From positions 1 to 64,000 of the forward strand of contig NZ_JAXBME010000008.1 of assembly GCF_033963835.1 (NCBI RefSeq): a stretch of DNA of 64,000 nucleotides. Reading direction: 5' to 3'. Shown in pieces: positions 53,621 to 62,069 of the stretch. Positions within the stretch are counted from its first letter, which is position 1, and each line of letters starts with the position of its first letter. The translations under genes and the position numbers were made by a program. Below the pieces are notes generated by a model. That model saw nothing but the letters and a program-made list of their open reading frames with translations. It did no database searches and was not told where the DNA came from. This DNA is from Cytobacillus sp. IB215665 (lineage in GTDB: Bacteria; Bacillota; Bacilli; Bacillales; SM2101).

Positions 53621-53820
53621 TTTTTATTTTTCACTCCTCTCACGAATCTATTACTTTCCAAAAAGAGAAAGAAATATTCATGAGGGAGGAAAAATTGTTG
53701 TAATTATAGAAAATCCATTCCAATTTGATTTACGATGTCACTTATTTGAAACAGTGAAATTATAACGTTATTGATGAGAAATTCGATATGTAAAAACAAC
53801 AAAAATTAACAAAAAAATAA

Positions 53821-53840
53821 GACCTCAAAATTTTGAGATC
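53821..53840 (-). terminator. yuiB terminator
   Basis: GA-CTCAAAATTTTGAG-TC stem; on the minus strand TTATTTTTTTG follows. The gap to yuiC (53621-53820) is otherwise featureless. Confidence 0.75.
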
Positions 53841-53845
53841 TCCTT

Positions 53846-54175
53846 TTAGAACATTTGATAACCTTTTGCCCGTAATATTTTTATTGTAATTCCTGAGCAA
53901 ATAGCACCAATTAAACCGCTAACTAATATGATAATATCAGCTGGAGCTAACGATATTAAATTTTCATATAAATCTGTAAATGATGCACTTGGTTCAGTAA
54001 AATAATCTATAAATCTGACCTTATCAATAATTAGTATAAAAATAAGTGGGCTAATAATTGCCATAATCCAAGTCATTCGTAAAACCATATTTAGAAGGAA
54101 TCCTATTCCAAAGAATAAAATAAAAAATAACAGTATTGATATGATTAAAACCGGTACACTCATTGGTACACTCAT
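53846..54175 (-). CDS. yuiB: YuiB-family membrane protein
   Basis: 109 residues with three membrane segments (about 8-32, 34-50 and 78-100). It matches YuiB by PLIFILIIDKVRFIDYF and its place between yuiC and yuiA. Function is unknown. ATG 54175 has CTGGAGGTGAGTAATTGAA upstream, with wider spacing than normal. The two in-frame ATGs (MSVPMSVP) leave the exact start open. Confidence 0.82.
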   Translation of the reverse strand: MSVPMSVPVLIISILLFFILFFGIGFLLNMVLRMTWIMAIISPLIFILIIDKVRFIDYFTEPSASFTDLYENLISLAPADIIILVSGLIGAICSGITIKILRAKGYQMF

Positions 54176-54348
54176 TTCAATTACTCACCTCCAGCTACCA
54201 CCATTAAGTGTACTGAATGATGATATAGAGGTCAAGTACAAAACACTTTGCTATATTTATAACGTAAAAAGAGAGCTTTCATTCAAACTGAAGATTAAGG
54301 CAACAATACAAATGCACTTATTCAGCATATTCTATCGTGTAATATTCA

Positions 54349-54468
54349 TTATTTTTTTCCACTACCTCCACAGTTAGTACATGTTTCTGATCCACCTAAT
54401 AATAGTTGTATATAGCCTTTACCAGAGCAATATGGACATTCTTTTTTCTCGGTTGAAATAGCTTCCAT
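54349..54468 (-). CDS. yuiA: YuiA, 39-residue zinc-ribbon protein
   Basis: MEAISTEKKECPYCSGKGYI then QLLLGGSETCTNCGGSGKK. Two CxxC knuckles (CPYC and CTNC) with GKG and GSG turns recall a single DnaJ-type zinc finger, and this is the YuiA family. ATG 54468 follows AATGGAGGGTGTTATTG. It is too short for most gene finders but keeps the B. subtilis yuiA-yuiB-yuiC order. Function unknown. Nothing is seen in the gap 54469-54717. Confidence 0.87.
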   Translation of the reverse strand: MEAISTEKKECPYCSGKGYIQLLLGGSETCTNCGGSGKK

Positions 54469-54717
54469 CAATAACACCCTCCATTTAGTTTTTATTTTAA
54501 TTTAAATTTTCTGATAATATTACCAACAAATTTATTATAAGGAAAGGTACGTTATTGACGAAAAAGTACTTATGTAAGCGATTACAAGGGTGTTTTACAA
54601 CTGTATCCTTCTCTAATCACACTTTTTCAAATAATTAATTAAGGCTTAATTCTGTCTATGTGCATTGTATGAACAAATCTCTCAGGAAAAATAGGGACAA
54701 GTTATACGAGCTTAACC

Positions 54718-55200
54718 TTATAGAAACAATTTATATTTAGTATAACCAAATTGACTACCTGGGTTTATGTCGTCATACATCTTTCTGTTTTGCAATTCCA
54801 TTTGTGAAAACCGAATGAGTAATATTGATGAATCTGGATCTTTCACTAAGTCATCAGGTGAGATAAATGCTGCGTCATACAGCTCTTTTTCTTGAATAAC
54901 GATTTCTTCACTCTGAGCTTTTAATGAGAACAACACCATATTATCACTTATGTCATTACTAATAACACCTGTTCTCAAGCCAATCATTCCTTCTATTTCA
55001 CAAGTAATTCCCGTTTCTTCATAAACCTCGCGCAAAATAGCTTCATCTAATGTTTCATTATGTTCTACAAATCCAGCAGGAAAGGACCATTTATTTTTGA
55101 GTCCACCATATTTCTTCTTAACAACGAGCCATTCGCCATTATTTGATGTGACTACACCTGCAACTGCTAGCCATACTTTCCCTCTATCTTCTCTCCCCAT
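54718..55200 (-). CDS. NUDIX hydrolase
   Basis: 160 residues. The Nudix box is complete: GFVEHNETLDEAILREVYEE then TGI, with the catalytic glutamates. Family members cleave nucleoside diphosphates linked to other groups; the substrate here is unknown. ATG 55200 has AGGGGTTGTATAAAT upstream. It lies between yumB and yuiA on the same strand, with repeats and a terminator separating it from yumB. Confidence 0.9.
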   Translation of the reverse strand: MGREDRGKVWLAVAGVVTSNNGEWLVVKKKYGGLKNKWSFPAGFVEHNETLDEAILREVYEETGITCEIEGMIGLRTGVISNDISDNMVLFSLKAQSEEIVIQEKELYDAAFISPDDLVKDPDSSILLIRFSQMELQNRKMYDDINPGSQFGYTKYKLFL

Positions 55201-55345
55201 ATTTATACAACCCCTATATTATTTATAGACTTACTACAAACCTCATGAATGTATCTTATAGGACGCAAACATTAATTTTACATACCTTTATTGCATTAAA
55301 CACTTTAATATTTGGTAATAAATTTACGAGAAGAACCTAAAAAAA

Positions 55346-55380
55346 GCAATAGCACAAGTTTTATGCAATTGCTCTTTTTA
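55346..55380. terminator. Terminator between the ndh and NUDIX genes
   Basis: AGCAATAGCA pairs with TGCAATTGCT with one mismatch and has T runs on both strands. AATTTACGAGAAGAACCT just to its left (55322-55339) is another relic of the R-repeat right end. Confidence 0.75.
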
Positions 55381-55386
55381 TGTTTG

Positions 55387-55490
55387 GGCTAATTTTCGCA
55401 TAGATTGTTGCATAGCTTATTGAGCTATAAACACGCATACAACGTGTCTATTTCAATAAATTTAGCAATAAATTATACGAAAAGAGCCTT
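55387..55490. repeat. Dispersed inverted-end repeat (R18), internally shortened
   Basis: GGCTAATTTTCGCATAGATT then GTTGCATAGC at the left and AATAAATTATACGAAAAGAG then CCTT at the right, 104 bp, without the GATGCCACGAA core. It touches the end of the ndh gene. Confidence 0.7.
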
Positions 55491-55494
55491 ATGT

Positions 55495-56709
55495 TTAAAA
55501 TATATTAAATTTTCCTTTTTTCATTACTAATGACGGTCCACCTACTAAAAATAGTGCGCGATTATCTACCATTTTTTTCATAAATGAAGCTTTTGAGCCT
55601 GTGATTTTCTTACCGAATACAACACCAATGGCGTCATCATCACCTAATGAACATACTGTTCCTTTTATATCTGGTTTAAATTGTTCTAATTCTCCTTGTT
55701 CTCTTACGAGCACAGCTAAATTTTTCGCACACGTTTCACCTTGTTGCATTGCGATTTGGGCTGTCGGTGGATATGGGCGATTAATTTCTTCATTAATCAT
55801 TAATGAACAATCACCTACGATAAATACATCATCATGTCCAGGAGCACGTAAATCAGCTTCTACTTTTACTCGACCACGCATTGATTCAAAGCCTGAATTT
55901 TCAACAATACTATTCCCACGAACACCCGCTGCCCATACAACAGTTTCTGACTTTATTTCTTCTACTTCGTCACCTTTTGCAACAATGATACCTTCTGTTG
56001 TACATTCTTTTATAGCGGTACCTATTTTGAATTCTACACCTTTACGTTCTAAATGACCTACTGCATATTCCACTAACTCTGGATCAAATCCTGGTAATAC
56101 AGTTGGTGCTGCTTCTACACATATAATACGTGGTTTATGTTCATCAATATCATATTCACGACATAACTCAGGTATACGATTTGCTAGTTCTCCAACAAAC
56201 TCAATACCGGTGAAGCCAGCTCCCCCTACAACGATCGTTAAGCGTTCATCACGATTTTCACTGTCATTATTATAGTTAGCAAATTGATATTCAATATGTT
56301 CTCTTATACGACGAGCAGCATTAATATTTGCAATTGAAAAAGCATGCTCTTTTAATCCTTTAATACCAAAAGTTTCAGACTCAAATCCTAATCCGACAAC
56401 TAAATAATCGTATGTTATTTCATTATTCTCAAGTACAACCAACTTTTCTTCACGCTTAATTTCTACAACTGTATCTTGGATAAAGTTAACTTTTCTGTTA
56501 TCTATTACATTATTAATTGGGTAACGTACACGATCATGATGTAATGTCCCTGCCGATGCCTCATGTAACCACGTACTTTCATAGTGATAGCTATTTTTAT
56601 TTATTAACGTAATTTCAGCTTCGTTAACGCCTAAATATTTTTGCAGACGAACTGTTGTCATTAACCCACCATAACCTGCACCTAATATAACTATTTTGGT
56701 TTTTCTCAA
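55495..56709 (-). CDS. yumB: Type II NADH dehydrogenase (NDH-2), YumB type
   Basis: 404 residues. A membrane-surface flavoprotein that passes electrons from NADH to menaquinone without pumping protons. The FAD site is [20 protein letters not shown], the NADH site is [20 protein letters not shown], and the second FAD motif is [10 protein letters not shown], followed by [12 protein letters not shown] (quinone-side motif). The frame opens at 56724, but that ATG abuts the AAAGGTGG, so TTG 56709 ([10 protein letters not shown]) is chosen, as in B. subtilis YumB. A Rex-like site lies 144 bases upstream. Confidence 0.92.
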   Translation of the reverse strand: MRKTKIVILGAGYGGLMTTVRLQKYLGVNEAEITLINKNSYHYESTWLHEASAGTLHHDRVRYPINNVIDNRKVNFIQDTVVEIKREEKLVVLENNEITYDYLVVGLGFESETFGIKGLKEHAFSIANINAARRIREHIEYQFANYNNDSENRDERLTIVVGGAGFTGIEFVGELANRIPELCREYDIDEHKPRIICVEAAPTVLPGFDPELVEYAVGHLERKGVEFKIGTAIKECTTEGIIVAKGDEVEEIKSETVVWAAGVRGNSIVENSGFESMRGRVKVEADLRAPGHDDVFIVGDCSLMINEEINRPYPPTAQIAMQQGETCAKNLAVLVREQGELEQFKPDIKGTVCSLGDDDAIGVVFGKKITGSKASFMKKMVDNRALFLVGGPSLVMKKGKFNIF

Positions 56710-56852
56710 CCGTATCACATCCACCTTTAATAAATTATATTGCGGTTATACTTATCATTCACCGCTATGAGTTTTTTTATCGTTTTTTCTTTATGAAAAG
56801 CTTGGTATCTACCAATATAGTAATTTTTTCCATGTTCATGAACAAAGAACAA

Positions 56853-56868
56853 TGTGAATTTCTTCACT
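56853..56868. promoter_or_regulatory. Rex-like operator between yumB and yumC
   Basis: TGTGAATTTCTTCACT matches the Rex consensus TGTGAANNNNTTCACA in 11 of 12 defined bases. Rex is the NAD+/NADH-sensing repressor that controls ndh in B. subtilis. The rest of the 504-base divergent region (56710-57213) is A/T-rich without other recognised features. Confidence 0.6.
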
Positions 56869-57213
56869 TACTTAATCAAAGCACAATCAAAAAATATAGG
56901 TATGATAAGGGTTAAATTTGTCACAAAAATTTAACATATTTCCTATATTACATAATATTCGTTTTATACATGTTTTTCAAGCACAAATTCTACATTTATA
57001 AACTTAAGAATATTTAAAAAATAATCTTTTTCTTCATCATTTCGACAAATTTTACACTTCAGTCCAATAATGGAGTTTTTTTAACTGTCACAATTTAATA
57101 AATCAAAAATTTCTGCATTTATGCTTAAGATATTTTTGAATGCATGTGGTATGATAAATAGTGCAGAAACAAATATACTATTAAATGTAGCTTCACATAT
57201 GGGGGGATTTGGT

Positions 57214-58206
57214 TTGAAAGAAGATCAAAAAGTGTATGACATTACCATTATTGGTGGAGGTCCTTCAGGGTTGTTTACGGCTTTCTACGGGGGAATGCGG
57301 CAGGCTAGTGTAAAAATTATTGAAAGCCTTCCACAATTAGGTGGACAATTATCAGCACTATATCCAGAAAAGTACATTTATGATGTGGCTGGATTCCCGA
57401 AAATCCGGGCTCAAGAGCTAATTGATAATCTAAAAGAGCAAATGGCCAAGTTTTCACCAACCATTTGTTTAGACCAATCTGTAGACAAGCTAGAAAAGCA
57501 AGAAGATGGAGTTTTTAAGCTAATAACAAATAGTGAGATACATTATTCTAAAACAATCATCATTACTGCTGGTAATGGTGCGTTTCAGCCTCGTAGAATT
57601 GACCTTGAAAGAGCTACTGAATATGAAGGGAAAAATCTTCACTACTTTATAGATGATTTACAAAAATTCAAAGGTAAAAAAGTAGTCGTGTGTGGTGGAG
57701 GAGACTCAGCTGTAGATTGGTCACTAATGTTAGAGCCAATTGCAGAGAAAGTATCCATTATTCACCGTCGTGATAAATTCCGTGCACATGAACACAGTGT
57801 AGAAAATTTAATAAACTCTAAGGTTGACATAAAAACGCCTTATGTTCCTGTTGAAATTATTGGTGATGAAAAGGCTATTAAACAAATTGTCTTGGAGAAA
57901 GTTAAAGAAGGAACAAAAGAAGTGATTGATGTAGACGACGTTATTGTTAACTTTGGCTTCGTTTCATCACTTGGTCCTATTAAAGAATGGGGACTTAAAA
58001 TCGAAAAAAATTCTATCGTTGTAAACTCTAAGCAGGAAACCAATATTCAAGGTATTTATGCTGCTGGAGATATTTGTACGTATGACGGCAAAGTAAAGCT
58101 AATTGCTTCTGGCTTTGGTGAAGCACCAACCGCTGTTAATAACGCAAAATCATACATTGACCCGAAAGCAAAGCTACAGCCATTACACAGTTCATCTATG
58201 TTCTAA
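57214..58206 (+). CDS. yumC: Ferredoxin/flavodoxin-NADP+ reductase YumC
   Basis: 330 residues, thioredoxin-reductase-like FNR. It has [20 protein letters not shown] (FAD), [20 protein letters not shown] (NADPH), [11 protein letters not shown] and [20 protein letters not shown]; the redox CxxC of true thioredoxin reductase is absent, as expected for this class. It reduces ferredoxin or flavodoxin with NADPH and is essential in B. subtilis. The frame opens far upstream at 57121, but GGGGGATTTGGT points to TTG 57214 (MKEDQKVYD), giving the usual length. Confidence 0.93.
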   Translation: MKEDQKVYDITIIGGGPSGLFTAFYGGMRQASVKIIESLPQLGGQLSALYPEKYIYDVAGFPKIRAQELIDNLKEQMAKFSPTICLDQSVDKLEKQEDGVFKLITNSEIHYSKTIIITAGNGAFQPRRIDLERATEYEGKNLHYFIDDLQKFKGKKVVVCGGGDSAVDWSLMLEPIAEKVSIIHRRDKFRAHEHSVENLINSKVDIKTPYVPVEIIGDEKAIKQIVLEKVKEGTKEVIDVDDVIVNFGFVSSLGPIKEWGLKIEKNSIVVNSKQETNIQGIYAAGDICTYDGKVKLIASGFGEAPTAVNNAKSYIDPKAKLQPLHSSSMF

Positions 58207-58274
58207 AATGAATGCTATTTTTGTTAACTAAAATTCACCTATTGATATACTTTATTAAAATTAGCGATCAAACC

Positions 58275-58314
58275 AAACAGCCATTTTTCCAATGTAGGAA
58301 AGATGGCTGTTTTC
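58275..58314 (+). terminator. yumC terminator
   Basis: AAACAGCCAT-TTTCC pairs with GGAAA-ATGGCTGTTT, then TCTC. The downstream arm doubles as the GGCTGTTTTC end of the repeat that follows. Confidence 0.85.
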
Positions 58315-58464
58315 TCATTGATTTTCTTTTCGCACTAACGTTTAGACACATAATCTATAGCGATCGTGGCACCTTTTCTACTTTGAATATGATGGGGTTT
58401 TGTAAAAAACTTAATTCCTACCCATCTTTAGTAATAATTGTAACAAAGTTACGAAAAAAACCTT
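58305..58464. repeat. Dispersed inverted-end repeat (R19), reverse orientation
   Basis: GGCTGTTTTCTCATTGATTT at the left, core CGATCGTGGCACCTTTTCTA at about 58362-58381, and TAACAAAGTTACGAAAAAAA then CCTT at the right. The remaining gap to 58614 has no gene. Confidence 0.75.
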
Positions 58465-58614
58465 TCATAAAGGATATCCATCTCCTAACATGAGCAATAC
58501 GTTATTGTGCACCTATTAGCCGATTTTATCAATTTATCAAACGATAGACTAATGAATCAAACCTCTATGTTTATTATTGAATAGACTAGTAATAAAAGAA
58601 AAGAGGTGAATTCA

Positions 58615-59490
58615 TTGAACTGTAACTGTCTATTTAATTCTTGTGAATGTAAATGTACGTATGAAAGATGGAATGAGATTCCTTATGCTGGAGAAAGTGA
58701 ACCTCCTAAAAACCCTGAAGAACCATATTCAGGATCATGGTCAACTTACTATATTAAGCGATGTGGCAATCAGTTTATTACTCTTCCAAACAAAGAACCT
58801 ATCTATTTCTCTATTAAAAACCCAAATTATATTGATTGGAATGAACAACTAGAGAAAGTATTAGAAGTAAGAGATAACTTAGACGATCACAAAAAAACTG
58901 TAGCCAAATATTGGGGTACTGGTGTTGCGACGAAGCAATGGACACCAATTATTGACCGACTCATTGACACATATGGTGTAACAGCACCTAGAGCTGCTAG
59001 AATATTGGGTGCGGTGCAAAGTGCCATAAATGATACATTTGTCATTACTTGGTTTTATAAATTCCTTTGGCTTGTAGCAAGGCCTGATCAGCTAGACCAA
59101 GAGTTAGCAACCGTTGTTTGTACACCAAGACACCCTACGTATCCTTCAGGCCATGCCGCTGTTGCTGGTTGTGCTGCAGAGTTATTAAAATATTTCTTCC
59201 CAGGGGAATCTTTAAGATTAGACGAATTAGCTGAAGAATGTGCCATTTCTCGATTATATGGACTCGTTCATTTCCCTATTGACAATGATGAAGGACTAAG
59301 CCTTGGTAGACAAATCGGTCAAGTTGTTGTTAACGATCTCAAGAAGGAAGTTGACTCACAATGTGACCCAATTGATACGCCATATGAGGATAACCTACAC
59401 GCAGATCTCATGCCACCTCCATATGAACAAGTCATTCCATATGATTTCAATACTGAGTGCCAATCATTAGTCATACCTGACGATGACTAA
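58615..59490 (+). CDS. Vanadium-haloperoxidase-type PAP2 superfamily protein
   Basis: 291 residues. The acid-phosphatase/haloperoxidase motifs are in order: KFLWLVARP (K-x6-RP), YPSGHAAVAGCAAEL (PSGH), and SRLYGLVHFPIDND (SR-x5-H-x3-D). Members either oxidise halides with vanadate or act as phosphatases. The N-terminus is unusually cysteine-rich (NCNCLFNSCECKC), suggesting metal binding or cross-linking. There is no signal peptide. The GTG at 58606 lies on the AGAGGTG; TTG 58615 is the better-spaced start. A strong terminator follows. Confidence 0.82.
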   Translation: MNCNCLFNSCECKCTYERWNEIPYAGESEPPKNPEEPYSGSWSTYYIKRCGNQFITLPNKEPIYFSIKNPNYIDWNEQLEKVLEVRDNLDDHKKTVAKYWGTGVATKQWTPIIDRLIDTYGVTAPRAARILGAVQSAINDTFVITWFYKFLWLVARPDQLDQELATVVCTPRHPTYPSGHAAVAGCAAELLKYFFPGESLRLDELAEECAISRLYGLVHFPIDNDEGLSLGRQIGQVVVNDLKKEVDSQCDPIDTPYEDNLHADLMPPPYEQVIPYDFNTECQSLVIPDDD

Positions 59491-59531
59491 TATGAATAAC
59501 ATACAACAATCCACAATACCCCAGTAAAACC

Positions 59532-59562
59532 ACTGTATAGGAGAGGTCCTATACAGTTTTTA
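59532..59562 (+). terminator. Terminator of the haloperoxidase-type gene
   Basis: ACTGTATAGGA pairs with TCCTATACAGT around GAGG, followed by TTTTATTG. Confidence 0.9.
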
Positions 59563-59572
59563 TTGTAAATAT

Positions 59573-59931
59573 TGTGGATATTGTGAATAAACTGTGGATA
59601 AAACTGTTAAAAAGTTAACTCTTATCAAAATATTAGTTAAAGTTATTAAAAAAGTTGTGTGACAGGTTTATCAAAATATCTTTACAGTATAAATTATATC
59701 AATAAATTTTCTGTATATTAATAATTTTATTAATGTTAATCCATATTCTTTTTTCCTATTGAAAAAGTGATAGTTAAGCTATTTTTGTTTACTTCAAAAG
59801 GTTTAACTATGGATAAAAATGTTATGCATGAGCTTTGTGAATGAATTACTTCCCTCGAAAGGAGAAGTTCAATATTTAGTTTCAGTATATATTGAATAAA
59901 ATTGTGGATATTGTGCACAAACTGTGGATAA
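59573..59931. promoter_or_regulatory. DnaA-box cluster in a 700-base gene-free region
   Basis: Boxes at 59573 (TGTGGATAT), 59593 (TGTGGATAA, exact), 59808 (TATGGATAA), 59903 (TGTGGATAT) and 59923 (TGTGGATAA, exact). The first and last pairs have the same layout, TGTGGATAT-N11-TGTGGATAA, with start-to-start spacing of 20 bases and nearly identical spacers. The DNA between is very A/T-rich. It resembles the DnaA-box clusters found outside oriC in B. subtilis. No replication gene is nearby. Confidence 0.65.
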
Positions 59932-60006
59932 TAATGTTAATAACTTCACCTGCTAAAGGATAGCATCGCCAGCTTAGGTAAAATATTTACTTTACCTTTT
60001 ATACAC

Positions 60007-60128
60007 GCTGTGTTCTCATTAATTGTTACTTTTCGTAAATAGAGCTAAATACTACTATAACAATCATATTTCACACCAGTTACTCAAATATAGGTGATAA
60101 AAAGCAGCAAAGTTTACGAAAAGAGCCT
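60007..60128. repeat. Dispersed inverted-end repeat (R20), internally shortened
   Basis: GCTGTGTTCTCATTAATTGT then TACTTTTCGTA at the left and AGCAGCAAAGTTTACGAAAA then GAGCCT at the right. The interior is shorter than in full copies and lacks a clear core. It lies between the DnaA boxes and the glycosyltransferase. Confidence 0.7.
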
Positions 60129-60198
60129 AAGCAAAAGAGTGTAGTAAATACCTTTCTCTACACCAAAGGATGAATTTTTTATTGTGGTTAAGCGTTAC

Positions 60199-61911
60199 TT
60201 ATTTCACAGATGGTTTATTAATTTGATAAATGTATTCAGGATACGATACTGCATCTCCTAAAATGGACATCTTCCAAGTATTTGTTTCATTTGAATTTTT
60301 CTTCTCAAGAAGTTTGTTTAGAAAATATATTTCAGAGAAGTACTTATCTTGAAATGAATGCTTTCTTAATTTCTTTTTCGCTTCAAATCTCCTTTGAAGG
60401 CGGTATAAACATAACAGCATCCATCGGAAGTATACTGCTTGGAGCTGTGGATCCTTCGTTTCATCATATAACAAAGTAAAGTCCTTTAATGCTTCTTCAA
60501 ACTCTCTTTCAATGAAAGGACGATACCCTTTATGATTGATTAATATTTGATTATTATCGGATTGAACTGGACTATAGCAAATATCTTCAACATGATTTTG
60601 TATTTTTTTATGGTATGCGACGACTTCCCAACGAGCAATTTTTAAGGAGCTATCAATTTCGTATACGACTGGAACTTTTATTACAGATGCTTTTGTTATA
60701 TTTAATAGTTTAAGAAATTTAATGTAATCGCTTGGATTGATAAATGCATCTTCTGAAATTTCTATGTTCCAATCTTCCTCTGTATGTTGTCGCTTGACTT
60801 CAAATGATGCAATCTTCTTATAATAATCATAAATTTCATCTATAATCACATGCCATTTAAATAGCTTGGCGGTAGACAGTCCATTCGTTATAAGTAAATC
60901 AGCTAAGTCTTCATCATCTAGCACTTTTTTTATTTTACTAGTTAAGTCTATCGGATCCCTAATTCTACATAATAGAACATTCTCTCGGTCAATAGCATAT
61001 TCAAGTACGCCATCATTTTCTGTTGTAATGACAGGACAACCACAAGACATGGCTTCTAATGGTGGAAGAGAAAAGCTTTCGTAATGAGACGCAGATACAT
61101 ATAATCTCGCACCTCTATATAAATCTGCGATTGTGCTTTGACTAGGCTGAACGAAGGTTTTTGTAACCTTATTTCTCATATCGTTAGACGGCTCCTCAGG
61201 CGTTATCCAAAACAACGATATATCATATTCTTGTTGAATGGCATTATACGCTTCAATAATTTCACGTATACCTTTAAAAGTAGCAGATTCTGCACCTACC
61301 ATTAGCATATACGGCTTCTCTGTTTTGAATGAAGAACTTCCTTCGTAAAAGATGCTCTCATCTATTGCGTTATGAATGACACTTGCTTCTCGACCATAAA
61401 TTTTATTTATCAATTTAGCTGCACTTTTCGATACTGTGTATATAAATGTTGGCAGTTCATATTGACGTTTAATAAATAACTTTAACGTCTCATTCATACC
61501 TTCATAATCAAACAAATGAAAGTCACCTTGCTCAAAATAAACAACTGGCGCAATACCTGTGTCAATACAGGATTGAATATGATCCCAATATGTTGAAACA
61601 ATAACATCACAATTTGGTATTCCTTTTGCTAATTCAACAGTAAATGGAACTTGTATATAAGTAGCATCAATAGGATACCAACAAGGTTTTCCAAAATGTG
61701 TAACAATCGTAACTTTAATGCCAAGGCGAGTTAAACGATTAACATGTTCAAAAATAATTTTTACTCCTCCACTTACAGCTACACTAGACATAACATAAAC
61801 GATATGAAATAAGTCCTCAGCTTTGTCTTGTTGGCTTAAAACCTGTTTTTCAGACATGTATTGTTGAGCTAGTCGCTTGTAAAATTCTTTTAATTTTAGT
61901 TCTTCGTACAT
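60199..61911 (-). CDS. Family-4 glycosyltransferase with helical C-terminal extension
   Basis: 570 residues. Residues 35-375 form a GT-B glycosyltransferase: SSVAVSGGVKIIFEHVNRLT, VSTYWDHIQS, VSKSAAKLI, and the donor-site motif SHYESFSLPPLEAMSCGCPV with the E-x7-E pair. Residues 390-550 are an unusual extension ending in a TPR-like helical segment (PFIEREFEEALKDFTLLYDE, FRWMLLCLYRLQRRFEAKKK). It probably adds sugars to a surface polymer or spore glycoprotein. AAGGAGGCTAAA lies before ATG 61911. It is divergent from the next glycosyltransferase, 158 bases away, so the two may share control. Confidence 0.83.
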   Translation of the reverse strand: MYEELKLKEFYKRLAQQYMSEKQVLSQQDKAEDLFHIVYVMSSVAVSGGVKIIFEHVNRLTRLGIKVTIVTHFGKPCWYPIDATYIQVPFTVELAKGIPNCDVIVSTYWDHIQSCIDTGIAPVVYFEQGDFHLFDYEGMNETLKLFIKRQYELPTFIYTVSKSAAKLINKIYGREASVIHNAIDESIFYEGSSSFKTEKPYMLMVGAESATFKGIREIIEAYNAIQQEYDISLFWITPEEPSNDMRNKVTKTFVQPSQSTIADLYRGARLYVSASHYESFSLPPLEAMSCGCPVITTENDGVLEYAIDRENVLLCRIRDPIDLTSKIKKVLDDEDLADLLITNGLSTAKLFKWHVIIDEIYDYYKKIASFEVKRQHTEEDWNIEISEDAFINPSDYIKFLKLLNITKASVIKVPVVYEIDSSLKIARWEVVAYHKKIQNHVEDICYSPVQSDNNQILINHKGYRPFIEREFEEALKDFTLLYDETKDPQLQAVYFRWMLLCLYRLQRRFEAKKKLRKHSFQDKYFSEIYFLNKLLEKKNSNETNTWKMSILGDAVSYPEYIYQINKPSVK

Positions 61912-62069
61912 TTTAGCCTCCTTACATATAATTAGTGAAAAAATTATATTTCATATGATTTATCATATTAGTAAAAATGATAAGGGTGTTGTCTCGAGGC
62001 TCAAATATCACATAAGAATGCTGCAAACATATTATGTTGTATTGATAAATAAAAATAGGAGGGCGATCT

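Noticed and set aside
57121-57213. N-terminal extension of YumC (31 residues)
   Set aside because: The extension is unlike any FNR start, and the GGGGGA before TTG 57214 gives the standard length.
59573-59931. DnaA boxes as the chromosomal origin
   Set aside because: No dnaA, dnaN, rpmH or parAB lies nearby, and the neighbours are haloperoxidase and glycosyltransferase genes.
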